From assembly GCA_910588615.1 (NCBI GenBank), contig CAJUOI010000016.1, forward strand, positions 1 to 50,128: a DNA stretch of 50,128 nt, read 5' to 3'. The notes beneath the pieces are model-generated. The model was given only the letters and a program-made list of their open reading frames with translations, was not told the DNA's origin and did no database searches. The stretch comes from an uncultured Christensenellaceae bacterium. Lineage in GTDB: Bacteria > Bacillota > Clostridia > Christensenellales > Borkfalkiaceae. This document shows, piece after piece, positions 23,902 through 33,420 of the stretch (positions are counted from its first letter, which is position 1; every line of letters begins with the position of its first letter). Position numbers and translations under genes: made by a program.

Positions 23902-25245
23902 ATGAAAAGGAAAATTTTAACCACTCTTTTATCACTCGTATGCGCTACCGGCGCTTTAAGTTTAGTTGCTTGCGGCGGCGGTGGGCATACACACGAATGG
24001 GCGCAAACTTGGGAAAACAATGAAACGCACCATTGGCACAACTGCATTGCGGACGGTTGTTTCATTACGGACGTTTCGGATAAATACGGCTATGCCGAGC
24101 ACGATTTTTCCGACGGCGATTGCGTTTGCGGATATAAGCCTACATATAACTATACGGTAGGTCTTGAATATAAATTCGATTTTGGTACTGACAGTTACTT
24201 TATGAAAGGATCAGGAACGGCGACCGATAACGATATCATTATCCCGTCCGAATACGAAGGGAAACCCGTAACGAAAATCGAAGATAGGGCTTTTGAGAAT
24301 TGCAATAGTCTGACAAGCATAAAAATACCCGACGGTGTAACGGGTATCGGAAGAAACGCTTTTGCGGGTTGCGGTTCGCTTACGGGCATAACCATACCCG
24401 ACGGCGTAACGGTTATCGAAGAAGAAACGTTTAAGGGGTGCAGTAATATTACAAGTATTGTTATTCCAAACAGCGTTACAACAATACGGCAGACGGCGTT
24501 TGAAAGTTGCAGTTCGCTAACAATCGTAACCATACCCGACAGCGTAACGCATATCGGTTGGAATGCGTTTGAAAATTGCAGTAAACTGACCAGTATAAAT
24601 TTACCCGACGGTATACCGTATATAAGCGATGCAACATTTATGGGTTGTACCTCTCTTGCAAGTATCACCATACCGAACAGCGTAACGAGTATCGGCAATA
24701 ATGCGTTCAACGGTTGCGGTAAACTTACGAATGTAACCATACCCGAAGCCGTTACAGGATTGGGCAATAACGTGTTCAGAGATTGCGGCAGTCTTACAAG
24801 TATCGTAATTCCGAGCGGCGTTAATAAACTCTACTTTTCCGCGTTCAGCGGTTGTAGCAGTTTAATCAGCTTAACCGTACAAGGCAGCGAAACGGTTATA
24901 GACGGAGATACCGTATTCGAGGGCTGTCCCATCGAAACGGCGACAATTCCGGCGCGCATATGCTCGTATATAAACAATGCGGCACTAAAAACCGTGGTTG
25001 TAACAAGCGGCGACCGAATTTACGACGCGGCTTTAAAGGATTGCTCCAACCTTGAAAGCATAACCTTACCTGCCACTGTGTCATATATCGGCGACGAAGC
25101 GTTTATGGACTGCAAAAAACTTACGAGCATTACCTTCAACGGTACGACAGAAAAATGGAAAGAAATACAGGTCGGTTCTAATTGGAGTTATCGAACGGGC
25201 GGAATTATCGTTCACTGTACAAACGGCGAAATAGATTACACCTAA
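23902..25245 (+). CDS. BspA-type leucine-rich-repeat surface lipoprotein
   Basis: The 447-residue product starts with a lipoprotein signal (SLVAC, Cys24). A His/Cys-rich module follows (HTHEWAQTWENNETHHWHNC ... HDFSDGDCVCGYKP), a type common in gut Firmicute surface proteins. From about residue 110 there are about 12 repeats of the BspA/TpLRR type (LTSIxIPDGVTxIGxxAFxxC). Such proteins are exposed on the surface and bind host matrix or other cells, although the ligand cannot be told from sequence. TGGAGG lies 8 bases before the ATG at 23902. The frame extends 30 codons upstream through the RNA terminator, which I exclude. Confidence 0.9.
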   Translation: MKRKILTTLLSLVCATGALSLVACGGGGHTHEWAQTWENNETHHWHNCIADGCFITDVSDKYGYAEHDFSDGDCVCGYKPTYNYTVGLEYKFDFGTDSYFMKGSGTATDNDIIIPSEYEGKPVTKIEDRAFENCNSLTSIKIPDGVTGIGRNAFAGCGSLTGITIPDGVTVIEEETFKGCSNITSIVIPNSVTTIRQTAFESCSSLTIVTIPDSVTHIGWNAFENCSKLTSINLPDGIPYISDATFMGCTSLASITIPNSVTSIGNNAFNGCGKLTNVTIPEAVTGLGNNVFRDCGSLTSIVIPSGVNKLYFSAFSGCSSLISLTVQGSETVIDGDTVFEGCPIETATIPARICSYINNAALKTVVVTSGDRIYDAALKDCSNLESITLPATVSYIGDEAFMDCKKLTSITFNGTTEKWKEIQVGSNWSYRTGGIIVHCTNGEIDYT

Positions 25246-25267
25246 ATCGCCAAATGACATACAAATT

Positions 25268-25306
25268 AAAAACCGAGATTTCGCGCTTGTGAAGTCTCGG
25301 TTTTTG
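25268..25306 (+). terminator. Terminator after the LRR gene
   Basis: AAAAACCGAGA (25268-25278) pairs with TCTCGGTTTTT (25295-25305). The 25306-25452 stretch that follows holds one degenerate tail of the 90-bp repeat family (GGGATTCCTCGG ... CGGAATGACC, about 25391-25421) and nothing else I can support. Confidence 0.88.
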
Positions 25307-25452
25307 CATTATACTTTTTTCGTGAATCTCTCTCGCTTCTTTCGCGGGGTTTTCATTGAGGGTACACAATTCTTAACGGACTGCGTTCGGCGGGATTCCT
25401 CGGCGGCGTCGCGGAATGACCGAAACGGCGAAACGACGGAGGCGGGCGCTTT

Positions 25453-26718
25453 CTATTTCGTCAGGCGTTCGAGGGCGTTTTTGTAGAGGGTTATCATCAT
25501 CTCCACGCGGTCGATCGTAACGTATTCGTTCGCCTGATGAATGGTAACCTCCTCGCCCTCGATTTCGGGGCCGAACGCCGCGCCACGCTTTAACGCCCGC
25601 GCGTACGTGCCGCCGCCGATGGCGATAGGCTCGTGCTTTTTGCCCGTGTACTCGTCGTAAACGGCGCCAAGCGTCTGAATAAGTTCGCTTTGTTTGTCGT
25701 TAAAAATCGGCTTCTGGTGCGAAATTTCTTCGTACGTTACGCCGAATTCGTCCAGTCTGTCCGTTACGGCGGACAGGGGAAGAGAGGCGGGGTAGCGGAC
25801 GTCTGCCGTAACGTTTAAAAATCCGTTTTCGTAGGCGATCACGTCGGGGGACATCGTCAGATTTCCCGTTTCGTCCGCAAGTGTTTTTAAGCCGTAAATA
25901 TCGTCGAACAGACAAGCGATCACGCGCGCGACGCTTTCGTCGTCCGCGTAGTATTTCAGCATGGGCAGGATCGCGTTTACTCCCTCCTCGGGGGTGGAAC
26001 CGTGCGCGCTCTTTCCTGACGCCCGCAGACCGCCGTGTTCTATGCGCAGCCCGAGCGCGTCGGCACGTTTTTTGTCCAATTTTACGGGCGTGCTTTCGCA
26101 GGTATCGCACACCATGTTCACCCGTTCTCCGCCCGAAAACGCGGTAAACAGACCGTTCTTTACGGGGAAGGCAAACCGAACGTGATAAATGCCCTTTTCC
26201 GCGTAGATAACGGGGAAGTTCGCATCGGGCGAGAAGCCCGTTTCGGGCATGGAGGCAACCTCGTTATAGTGCTCGATGCACTTCCAGCCGCACTCCTCGT
26301 TGCAGCCGACGATAAGCTTTATTGTTTTCTTCGGCTGAAAACCTTCGTCCTTTAACGCTTTCATGGCGAAGAGAGCCGCAATTGTCGGTCCCTTGTCGTC
26401 CATAGCGCCGCGTCCCCAGATCCTGCCGTCCTGCACGATTCCGCCGAAGGGAGGTTTGTTCCAGCCGGCGCCCGCGGGCACTACGTCGAGATGGGCGAGC
26501 ACGGCAAACCCTTCGCCGCTTCCGAAGAGTGCTTCTCCGACGTAGTTGTCGTAATTGCGTGTTTCGAAGCCAAGCGTATTTGCAAGCGTCAGAAAGTGAT
26601 TGAGGCAGTCCGCCGCACCCCTGCCGAAGGGCATTCCCTCCTCGGGCGAGGAAAGGGAGGAGTCGAAGCGGATGCTTTCGGAAATCGCCCGTACGGCGTC
26701 GTTAAGATAATTTTTCAT
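25453..26718 (-). CDS. pepV: M20 family dipeptidase, PepV-like
   Basis: The 421-residue metallopeptidase of the PepV/M20A group hydrolyses dipeptides with two Zn ions in the cytoplasm. The metal and catalytic motifs are in order: HLDVVPAG (first ligand and catalytic Asp), GRGAMDDKGP (bridging Asp), NEECGW (catalytic and binding Glu), SPDANFPV, the lid-domain signature SAHGSTPEEG, and the late His in TIHQANEY. I chose ATG 26718, which has a GGAG site. The 15-codon extension upstream contains the promoter -10. The gene stands alone on the minus strand. Confidence 0.92.
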   Translation of the reverse strand: MKNYLNDAVRAISESIRFDSSLSSPEEGMPFGRGAADCLNHFLTLANTLGFETRNYDNYVGEALFGSGEGFAVLAHLDVVPAGAGWNKPPFGGIVQDGRIWGRGAMDDKGPTIAALFAMKALKDEGFQPKKTIKLIVGCNEECGWKCIEHYNEVASMPETGFSPDANFPVIYAEKGIYHVRFAFPVKNGLFTAFSGGERVNMVCDTCESTPVKLDKKRADALGLRIEHGGLRASGKSAHGSTPEEGVNAILPMLKYYADDESVARVIACLFDDIYGLKTLADETGNLTMSPDVIAYENGFLNVTADVRYPASLPLSAVTDRLDEFGVTYEEISHQKPIFNDKQSELIQTLGAVYDEYTGKKHEPIAIGGGTYARALKRGAAFGPEIEGEEVTIHQANEYVTIDRVEMMITLYKNALERLTK

Positions 26719-26744
26719 CGTGAACTCCGAAAAAATTTTTTTAT

Positions 26745-26773
26745 ATTGTAGCATTGTCCGCAAGTTTTGTCAA
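26745..26773 (-). promoter_or_regulatory. Promoter of pepV
   Basis: On the minus strand: TTGACA (26768-26773), 17 bases, TACAAT (26745-26750). Confidence 0.85.
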
Positions 26774-26842
26774 ACGAAAGGGAAAGCGGAGGCACAAAGA
26801 AAGCGGATTGGAAAAAAATCGGGAAAATTCCCTTGAATATCG

Positions 26843-26871
26843 TTGAAAAATCGGCGCGGAAATGCTATACT
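26843..26871 (+). promoter_or_regulatory. Promoter of the ftsK gene
   Basis: TTGAAA (26843-26848), 17 bases, TATACT (26866-26871) with an extended TG. It probably also serves the genes up to recA, since spacings downstream are short. Confidence 0.8.
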
Positions 26872-26926
26872 GTAGTATGAATTATTATCGTGGGATTTTA
26901 TCGAAGCATTACGGAGGAGAGATATT

Positions 26927-29900
26927 TTGAACGGGTTCGGTCGCGGAGAGGATCAACAGAAAAAAGAAAAAAATCGCATGTCGGTGATGACGCGCGAAAC
27001 GATAGGCATGACGCTTTTGCTTTTTTCCGCCGTCATGTTATTTATCACGGTTACGGGAAAGTACGTGTTTGGGGAAATCGGCACGGCGATCACCGCATTT
27101 TTCCTCGGGCTGTTCGGATTTCTTGCGTATCCGTTGTTCGCGTACGCAATCTATAAGTCCGTGCTGCTGATTGCGGGCAAAAAGGGTGTTCCGCTGAAAT
27201 GGTCGCTGCGCGCGGGATTCTTTCTCGTAAGCGTCTTTTTGATCGTACATACGGCAACGAGCGCGGCGTTTTTCGGAAACGGCTACGGAGGGTATCTTTC
27301 GGGGTGTTGGAACGCGGCGGCGGAGAGCGTAAAAGGCGCAACCGCGGGCGGCGTGATTTTCGGAATCGTCGTCTATCCCATCCGCGCGTTGCTTTCTGCT
27401 GCCGGCGCATACGTCGTGTTCTCGCTCCTGATGCTGCTTTCCGTGTTTCTTATCGTTATGGCGACGCCGCTCGGCGCGCGCATCAAGGGATTGAGACGGC
27501 GGGCGCATACTGCGGAGCCTTCGGAGGCGAAGAGCGCGACGTTCGACGATTTGGAACCTCGCCGCGCAAGCGCGACGGAACGGCGGGAAGCATACGCGGA
27601 GGGAGAGGCGGCGCGCGGACGCGAGGAAGCGCCTCAGTACGACGGACGCAGAAGCGATGACCCCCTGCACGGCGCATATGCGCCGCAGAATACGTACGGG
27701 CGTGGAAGGTACGCCCAACCCGCCTACACAACGGAAACGGCGTACGCGCGGGAGAGCGTACGGACGAGCGAGCCGTTGAGCGACTACGAACGCAGCAGAG
27801 AAATTTTGTTCGGCGGGACGAGCCCTGCCGACAGCTACCGCGAAAATTTGACCTTTGACCACGACTCCTATTACAATCAGCGCACGCAGCAGCGTTACGG
27901 CGCGCAGCAGACAAATACGGCGCAGGCGCAGCGGCAGTCCGCCCAACCCACGCCAGCGGCGGCGCAGTCCGCTTCGCGGGAGAGCGAGTCCTATTCCGAA
28001 CGTTGGAACGCCGTGGCGGAAACGCCGCGCCCGCAGATGCCCCGCAAGGTGAGCACGGCGGACGAGCTCGGCAGCGGCGGATACACGTTCAATTCCAACG
28101 ACATTTCCTACCCGCAGACGCCGTCCTACCGCGCGGCGGAGGAGCAGAAGCCGGAGCAGGAGCAGGAGCACGATTATTATCAGAACGACGTTCCTTTTGC
28201 GGAGGAATATTCCTCCGCACCCAACGTATACGACGAGCCTCCCGTTCCCGAAGAGAAACCGGAAGAGCCCGTCCGCAAGCCCGCTGCGGCGAGGAGAACG
28301 AGCGCTTCGCGCACCTCGCGTTCGTCGTCTGCGGAATCCGTTCCGACGGGAGACAATATTATCAGCGGATTATTTTCGCGCAGTACGGGCGAGATGAGAA
28401 CGGTCATTCCCGATCCCGTCGAGGATTTCTCCGAAGAGAGCGATTCGCGCGGATCGAACGGCACGCAGGAATCGCGCGCAGCGGAGGGCTTTACCCGTAA
28501 TACGCGCAATACGGAGGATTTCGACCGCGGTACGGAGCGGGACTTCGGGCGCGTCGAACAGACGGAGTCGTTCGGCCGCGGTGCGGGCACGGGCAGTTTT
28601 GACCGCGCAGAGGAGGACAGCCGCGTATTCGACGCCCCCGTTGGCAGACGTTCGGCTGCGGACGCGTTTGACGATGACGAAGTAGAGGAGATTCCAGAAG
28701 AGCCCGTCGTCCGCCGTACGGAAACGGAGCGGCGTATGCCCGATGTTTCCCTCGGCAGAAGGGGGGGAGAGGAATCCGAAACGGAAAAGCCCGCCAAGAA
28801 AAAGCACGTCTATTCGAAATATATCGCTCCGACGCCCGCGTTGCTTTTGGATCGCGACGATTCGAATACCGTTTCTCAGGCGGAAATCGAAACGAATTCC
28901 GCAATTATCATCGACACGCTGAAAAACTACAAGATCAACGATGCGGAGATCGTGCGGGTTACCTGCGGCGCAACGGTTACCCGTTACGACGTGCAAATTC
29001 CCATGAATATCCCCGTCAATATGGTAACTAAGCGCAGCAGCGAGCTTGCAATGCACCTGCGCGCACAGCGCGGGGTCAACGTATACGCTAACTACGAGCA
29101 CGGCGCAATATCCATCGAAGTACCCAACGCCAAGCCCGCCATGGTGGGGATGAAGTCCCTCGTTTGCTCGGATGCATTCCTCAATACTAAGCCCGACTCC
29201 CTCGTCTTTGCCATCGGAAAAGACATCGACGGGCGGTGCGTCTGCGGCGACGTGAACGACATGACGCACATTCTCGTAGCGGGTACTACGGGTTCGGGAA
29301 AATCCATTTGCTTGCATACGCTTATTTGCAGTATGCTCTACAAGTATTCGCCCGAACAGTTGCGCTTTATCCTGATCGACCCAAAAAAGAACGAATTTAC
29401 GCCTTACGAAGGGCTGCCGCACCTCATGATCAACGAGGTCATCTCCGACGCGCAGAAGGCGGTTATGGCGTTTAACTGGGCGATCAAGGAAATGGAACGC
29501 CGCTACGATCTGTTCAACGGAAAGACGCGCGCGGGTTTCCCCTGCCGCAAGATCGACGAATATAACGCAAAGCTTACGGAGGACGAAGAACGGCTTCCGA
29601 AAATCGTCGTCGTGGTGGACGAGCTTGCAGACCTCATGTCCGTTGCCAAGAAGGATATCGAAGAACGCATTCAGCGGCTCGCGCAAAAGGCGCGTGCGGC
29701 GGGCATTCATCTTGTGCTGGCAACGCAGCGTCCCTCCGTGGATATCGTTACGGGCGTCATCAAGAGCAATTTGCCCACGCGTTTTGCTCTGCACGTACAG
29801 GCGGAAATCGATTCGCGCGTTATTCTCGACGAGAGCGGCGCGGAAAAACTGCTCGGGCACGGCGACTTGATTTTTACCGTGGGCGGCGCAAAACGCACGC

Positions 29901-30286
29901 GTGCGCAGGGCGCGTATCTTACCCCCGAGGAGACGCAGGAAATTATCAATTTTGTAAAGAAGCATAACGAAGCGTACTTCGATAACGACGTTTCGGATTA
30001 CGTGAACAAACAGCCGTCGGAGAGCGGCGCGGGCGGTTTGGACGACGAGGACGGGGGCGAAGTAGACGAAAAGTATATCAAGGCGCTCGGCATGGTCGTA
30101 AAGCTGGGCACGGCTTCCATTTCCCTCATTCAGCGCAAATGCTCGGTTGGATATAACCATGCGGGGAAAATCGTGGAATGGATGGAGCTCATGGGCTACG
30201 TTTCGCCGTTCGACGGAACGAGCAAGCCGCGTACGGTGCTGTTGACGCAGGAAGAGTACGAAAGCAAGTACGGGAAGCTGGATTGA
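26927..30286 (+). CDS. ftsK: DNA translocase FtsK/SpoIIIE
   Basis: The 1119-residue membrane ATPase pumps DNA through the division or sporulation septum. It starts with TTG at 26927, with ACGGAGGAGA just upstream. Four membrane segments lie at about residues 25-190. Next is an unusually long low-complexity linker (about 190-630) rich in Arg, Glu, Ser, Tyr and Gln. The motor domain follows, with Walker A GTTGSGKSICLHT, LIDPKKNEF, Walker B KIVVVVDELADLM and ATQRPSVDIVTG. A C-terminal winged-helix gamma domain (SISLIQRKCSVGYNHAGKI) reads polarity sequences. Bacillus SpoIIIE has about 790 residues, so the extra length is in the linker. Confidence 0.95.
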   Translation: MNGFGRGEDQQKKEKNRMSVMTRETIGMTLLLFSAVMLFITVTGKYVFGEIGTAITAFFLGLFGFLAYPLFAYAIYKSVLLIAGKKGVPLKWSLRAGFFLVSVFLIVHTATSAAFFGNGYGGYLSGCWNAAAESVKGATAGGVIFGIVVYPIRALLSAAGAYVVFSLLMLLSVFLIVMATPLGARIKGLRRRAHTAEPSEAKSATFDDLEPRRASATERREAYAEGEAARGREEAPQYDGRRSDDPLHGAYAPQNTYGRGRYAQPAYTTETAYARESVRTSEPLSDYERSREILFGGTSPADSYRENLTFDHDSYYNQRTQQRYGAQQTNTAQAQRQSAQPTPAAAQSASRESESYSERWNAVAETPRPQMPRKVSTADELGSGGYTFNSNDISYPQTPSYRAAEEQKPEQEQEHDYYQNDVPFAEEYSSAPNVYDEPPVPEEKPEEPVRKPAAARRTSASRTSRSSSAESVPTGDNIISGLFSRSTGEMRTVIPDPVEDFSEESDSRGSNGTQESRAAEGFTRNTRNTEDFDRGTERDFGRVEQTESFGRGAGTGSFDRAEEDSRVFDAPVGRRSAADAFDDDEVEEIPEEPVVRRTETERRMPDVSLGRRGGEESETEKPAKKKHVYSKYIAPTPALLLDRDDSNTVSQAEIETNSAIIIDTLKNYKINDAEIVRVTCGATVTRYDVQIPMNIPVNMVTKRSSELAMHLRAQRGVNVYANYEHGAISIEVPNAKPAMVGMKSLVCSDAFLNTKPDSLVFAIGKDIDGRCVCGDVNDMTHILVAGTTGSGKSICLHTLICSMLYKYSPEQLRFILIDPKKNEFTPYEGLPHLMINEVISDAQKAVMAFNWAIKEMERRYDLFNGKTRAGFPCRKIDEYNAKLTEDEERLPKIVVVVDELADLMSVAKKDIEERIQRLAQKARAAGIHLVLATQRPSVDIVTGVIKSNLPTRFALHVQAEIDSRVILDESGAEKLLGHGDLIFTVGGAKRTRAQGAYLTPEETQEIINFVKKHNEAYFDNDVSDYVNKQPSESGAGGLDDEDGGEVDEKYIKALGMVVKLGTASISLIQRKCSVGYNHAGKIVEWMELMGYVSPFDGTSKPRTVLLTQEEYESKYGKLD

Positions 30287-30327
30287 CGGTTCACGAAATT
30301 TGTTTACTTTGACAGGAGGGAAATAGC

Positions 30328-33300
30328 GTGAATCAAAGAGAATTGACTCAGTTGTATTTTAAGGGCGTCAAACTCAGATATTTAAAAGAGTATGACGAGG
30401 CTTACCGCGTTTTTCTTCAATGCGCCGAAGCGGGTTTTGCTCACGCCATGGCAGCCGTAGGAAGCTGTTATTATAATGGTTGGGGCGTAGAACGGGACGT
30501 AGATAAAGCGAGGGAATGGGCACAAACATCTTTGGACGCGGGCAATGATTCGGCAAAATCGTTATTGGAGATATGCGATTCGTTTCGGGACGAACAGGGG
30601 TCATCGGCAAAAGCCGTTCGGGCGCAGCCGCAAACGGCGGAGGAGTTTTACGGGTACGGTCTGGATTATTACGAGGGGCGCGGCGTCGTCAAGCATTACG
30701 AGGCGGCGGCAAAAGCGTTTCGGACGGCTGCCGAAGCGGGGCACGCGAAGGCGCAAAACGTCCTTGGCGAATGCTATCTGAAGGGGCGCGGCGTCGAAAA
30801 GAATTACGGCGAAGCGTTAAAGTGGTATCGCTTATCCGCAAAGCAAAAGTGCGCGCTTGCATATATCAATCTCGGCAAATGTTACGAAAAGGGATTCGGC
30901 GTATTGCGGGACGCGGAAGAAGCGCAGAACCATTACAAACAAGCGGTACAATTATTTCAAAATGATGCAAAGCGGGGGGATGCGGAAGCGCAGTATTGGT
31001 TAGGGAATTGTTATTTTTACGGCTACGGATTGCCCAAAAATTACGGTGAGGCGATGCAACGTTTTTGTATCGCTTCGGCGCGGGGATACACGAAAGCGAC
31101 CAATTCGGTCGGATATTGTTATTTTTACGGCTACGGCGCCGATCAGAGCTACGAGGAGGCAAACAAGTGTTATCGGGAAGCTGTCGGGCAGGGCGAATTG
31201 TTGGCGCAGACGAATTTGGGACTTGCATATTATTACGGTGATGGCGTGGAGCAGAGCTTCGAAGAAGCGGTGAAGTTGTTTAAAAAGGCTGCTTTTATCG
31301 GGCACGAGCGGGCGCAGTATCTCCTTGGCAAGTGCTTCGAATTCGGCAACGGCGTTCCGCAAAGCTATCCCAACGCATACGGGTGGTATGAGCAAGCCGC
31401 AACCTACGGCGACACGTTGGCGCAAATAAGAATCGCAAAGTGGTATGCCGAAGGGATCGGCGTGGAGAAGGACGAGAGCGAGGCGGTAAAGTGGTATCGA
31501 AAAGCTGCAGAAGAGGGTGATTCGAACGCACAGTTTTATCTTGGAGAATGTTATTTTGAGGGGCGCGGCGTAACGAAAGACCGCGATGCGGCGCAGGCGT
31601 GGTTTCAAAAGAGCGCAGACGGAGGGAATGCCAAGGGTCTTTACGGACTCGGATGCTTTTATTACGAGAAAGGCGGTTCCAATACCCGATTGGCTTATAG
31701 AATGTTTTCCGATGCCGCAGAACAGGGTTGTGCGGCGGCGCAATGCCAACTCGGACATTTGTACGGTAGGGGCGAATGTGGTTATGAGGATAAAGCCGAG
31801 GCGGTGCGGTGGTATCGCAAATCCGCCGAGCAGGGATATACGGAAGCGCAGAGGTGTCTCGGGTTTTATCTCAGTCGTGGCACGGAAACGGTTACAAAGA
31901 ACGAAGAGGAAGCGGTAAAATGGCTCTGCAAGGCGGCGTCGCAGGGCGACGATATAGCGAATACCAAACTGCGTTGTATGGGCTATCGCTTTGAGAAGAA
32001 GAAAAAAGCGGACGAGCCTTTAACGCAAGAGGAGATAGAAGCGGACGAACAGTTCGAACGCGCAAAGAGGTGTTTCGGCGGAAATCATTCCGAAACGCTC
32101 TCCAAAACGGGGATTTCCGGCTACGAAGGGGTGCAACCGAACGAATGGTACGAAAAGGGGAAAAAACAGAAATCGATCGAAGATTATAAGGCTGCTTACG
32201 ATAGTTTTTTACGCGCGGCAAAGTCGGGCGACGCGCGATCCATCGACGCGGTCGGAACCTGTCTGTATTTGGGAGAGGGCGTCAAAAAGGATTACAAAGC
32301 GGCGTTCGAATGGTACGGGAACGCTGCGGAACGGGGGTATGCGCTTGCAAAATATCACGTCGGAATCTGCTATAAGCGCGGGCGCGGCGTGATAAAAGAC
32401 GCCCAAAAAGCGGGCGAAATGCTTCGCGACGCATTCGGGGAATTTCTGGAGGGCGCAAAGGCGGGAGATCTGCCTTTCCTGCATCAGCTCGGAGTTTGTT
32501 ACAGCTCCGGCAACGGTGTCGGAAAGAATGCGCAGAAGGCGGCGGAGTGCTTTTCGAAAGCCGCCGAGCGAGGATATATTCCCTCTCAAAAGCGTTTGGC
32601 GGAATGTTATTGGCTCGGAACGGGGGTGGAAGAGAATGATTTGCGTGCGTTTGAATGGTGGATGAAAGCCGCCGAACAGGGGGACGCTGCGGCGCAGTGC
32701 AGCGTCGGTTGCCGCTATGCCGCAGGCGAGGGCGTGGAACAAAAAGACGAAAAGGCGGTTGATTGGTTTAAACGGTCAGCGAATCAAAACTATGTTACGG
32801 CGCAGTTACATTTGGGGCATTGCTACGAAAAGGGCGAAGGCGTGGATCCGGATTATGACAGAGCGCTATACTGGTACCGCAGCGCCGCGAAGCGGAGCGG
32901 CGTAGTGGCGGGGTCGGCGCAGATTGATTTAGAAAAGCTTGAAAACACGTCCCGTGAGGAGTGGAAGAAAGAACTGCAAAAGAAGCAGGCAAGTGCGAAA
33001 AAGCAGACGTCGCAACCCGCACAGACAACGGCGCAGGCGTCGCAGGAGAGCGCGGAAATACAGTATCGGCGCGGACACGACTATTTTTACGGCATCGGCT
33101 TGGAACAGAACTATACCGAGGCGGCAAAGTGGTTGAAAAAAGCCGCCGAGCGCGGGCATACGAGGGCACAGTTCCGCCTTGGGCGTTGTTACGCGTACGG
33201 AAATGGCGTGCCGCAGAATATTGCGGAGGCGGTAACGTGGTACCAAAAAGCGGCGGAGAAGGGCGACGTCGACGCACAGTGCAATCTCGCTTATTGTTAC

Positions 33301-33414
33301 GAAATGGGAAACGGGTTTGCTCAAAGCAAGTCCGAGGCGGTAAAATGGTACAGGAAAGCTGCAGTGCAGGGGAACGATTACGCCCAAAAAGCGCTGAAAC
33401 GGTTGGGGTATTAA
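30328..33414 (+). CDS. Giant Sel1-repeat (TPR-like) protein
   Basis: The 1028-residue product is made almost entirely of Sel1-type helical repeats of about 36 residues. I count about 22 copies of the A-x-x-x-LG-x-CYxxGxGV pattern (for example ECYLKGRGVEKNYGEAL and KCYEKGFGVLRDAEEA). Short linkers near residues 550-610 and 870-910 split it into three blocks. Sel1 proteins are scaffolds for protein contacts. Those with secretion signals act outside the cell, but none is visible here, so it is probably cytoplasmic. GTG start at 30328 with AGGAGGG upstream. It lies between ftsK and rimO (6-base gap), so it is read with housekeeping genes. Confidence 0.92.
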   Translation: MNQRELTQLYFKGVKLRYLKEYDEAYRVFLQCAEAGFAHAMAAVGSCYYNGWGVERDVDKAREWAQTSLDAGNDSAKSLLEICDSFRDEQGSSAKAVRAQPQTAEEFYGYGLDYYEGRGVVKHYEAAAKAFRTAAEAGHAKAQNVLGECYLKGRGVEKNYGEALKWYRLSAKQKCALAYINLGKCYEKGFGVLRDAEEAQNHYKQAVQLFQNDAKRGDAEAQYWLGNCYFYGYGLPKNYGEAMQRFCIASARGYTKATNSVGYCYFYGYGADQSYEEANKCYREAVGQGELLAQTNLGLAYYYGDGVEQSFEEAVKLFKKAAFIGHERAQYLLGKCFEFGNGVPQSYPNAYGWYEQAATYGDTLAQIRIAKWYAEGIGVEKDESEAVKWYRKAAEEGDSNAQFYLGECYFEGRGVTKDRDAAQAWFQKSADGGNAKGLYGLGCFYYEKGGSNTRLAYRMFSDAAEQGCAAAQCQLGHLYGRGECGYEDKAEAVRWYRKSAEQGYTEAQRCLGFYLSRGTETVTKNEEEAVKWLCKAASQGDDIANTKLRCMGYRFEKKKKADEPLTQEEIEADEQFERAKRCFGGNHSETLSKTGISGYEGVQPNEWYEKGKKQKSIEDYKAAYDSFLRAAKSGDARSIDAVGTCLYLGEGVKKDYKAAFEWYGNAAERGYALAKYHVGICYKRGRGVIKDAQKAGEMLRDAFGEFLEGAKAGDLPFLHQLGVCYSSGNGVGKNAQKAAECFSKAAERGYIPSQKRLAECYWLGTGVEENDLRAFEWWMKAAEQGDAAAQCSVGCRYAAGEGVEQKDEKAVDWFKRSANQNYVTAQLHLGHCYEKGEGVDPDYDRALYWYRSAAKRSGVVAGSAQIDLEKLENTSREEWKKELQKKQASAKKQTSQPAQTTAQASQESAEIQYRRGHDYFYGIGLEQNYTEAAKWLKKAAERGHTRAQFRLGRCYAYGNGVPQNIAEAVTWYQKAAEKGDVDAQCNLAYCYEMGNGFAQSKSEAVKWYRKAAVQGNDYAQKALKRLGY

Positions 33415-33420
33415 AGAGAA

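Noticed and set aside
28370..30160. 596-codon open frame antisense to ftsK
   Set aside because: Shadow of the FtsK motor domain, whose motifs are intact on the plus strand. No start signal.
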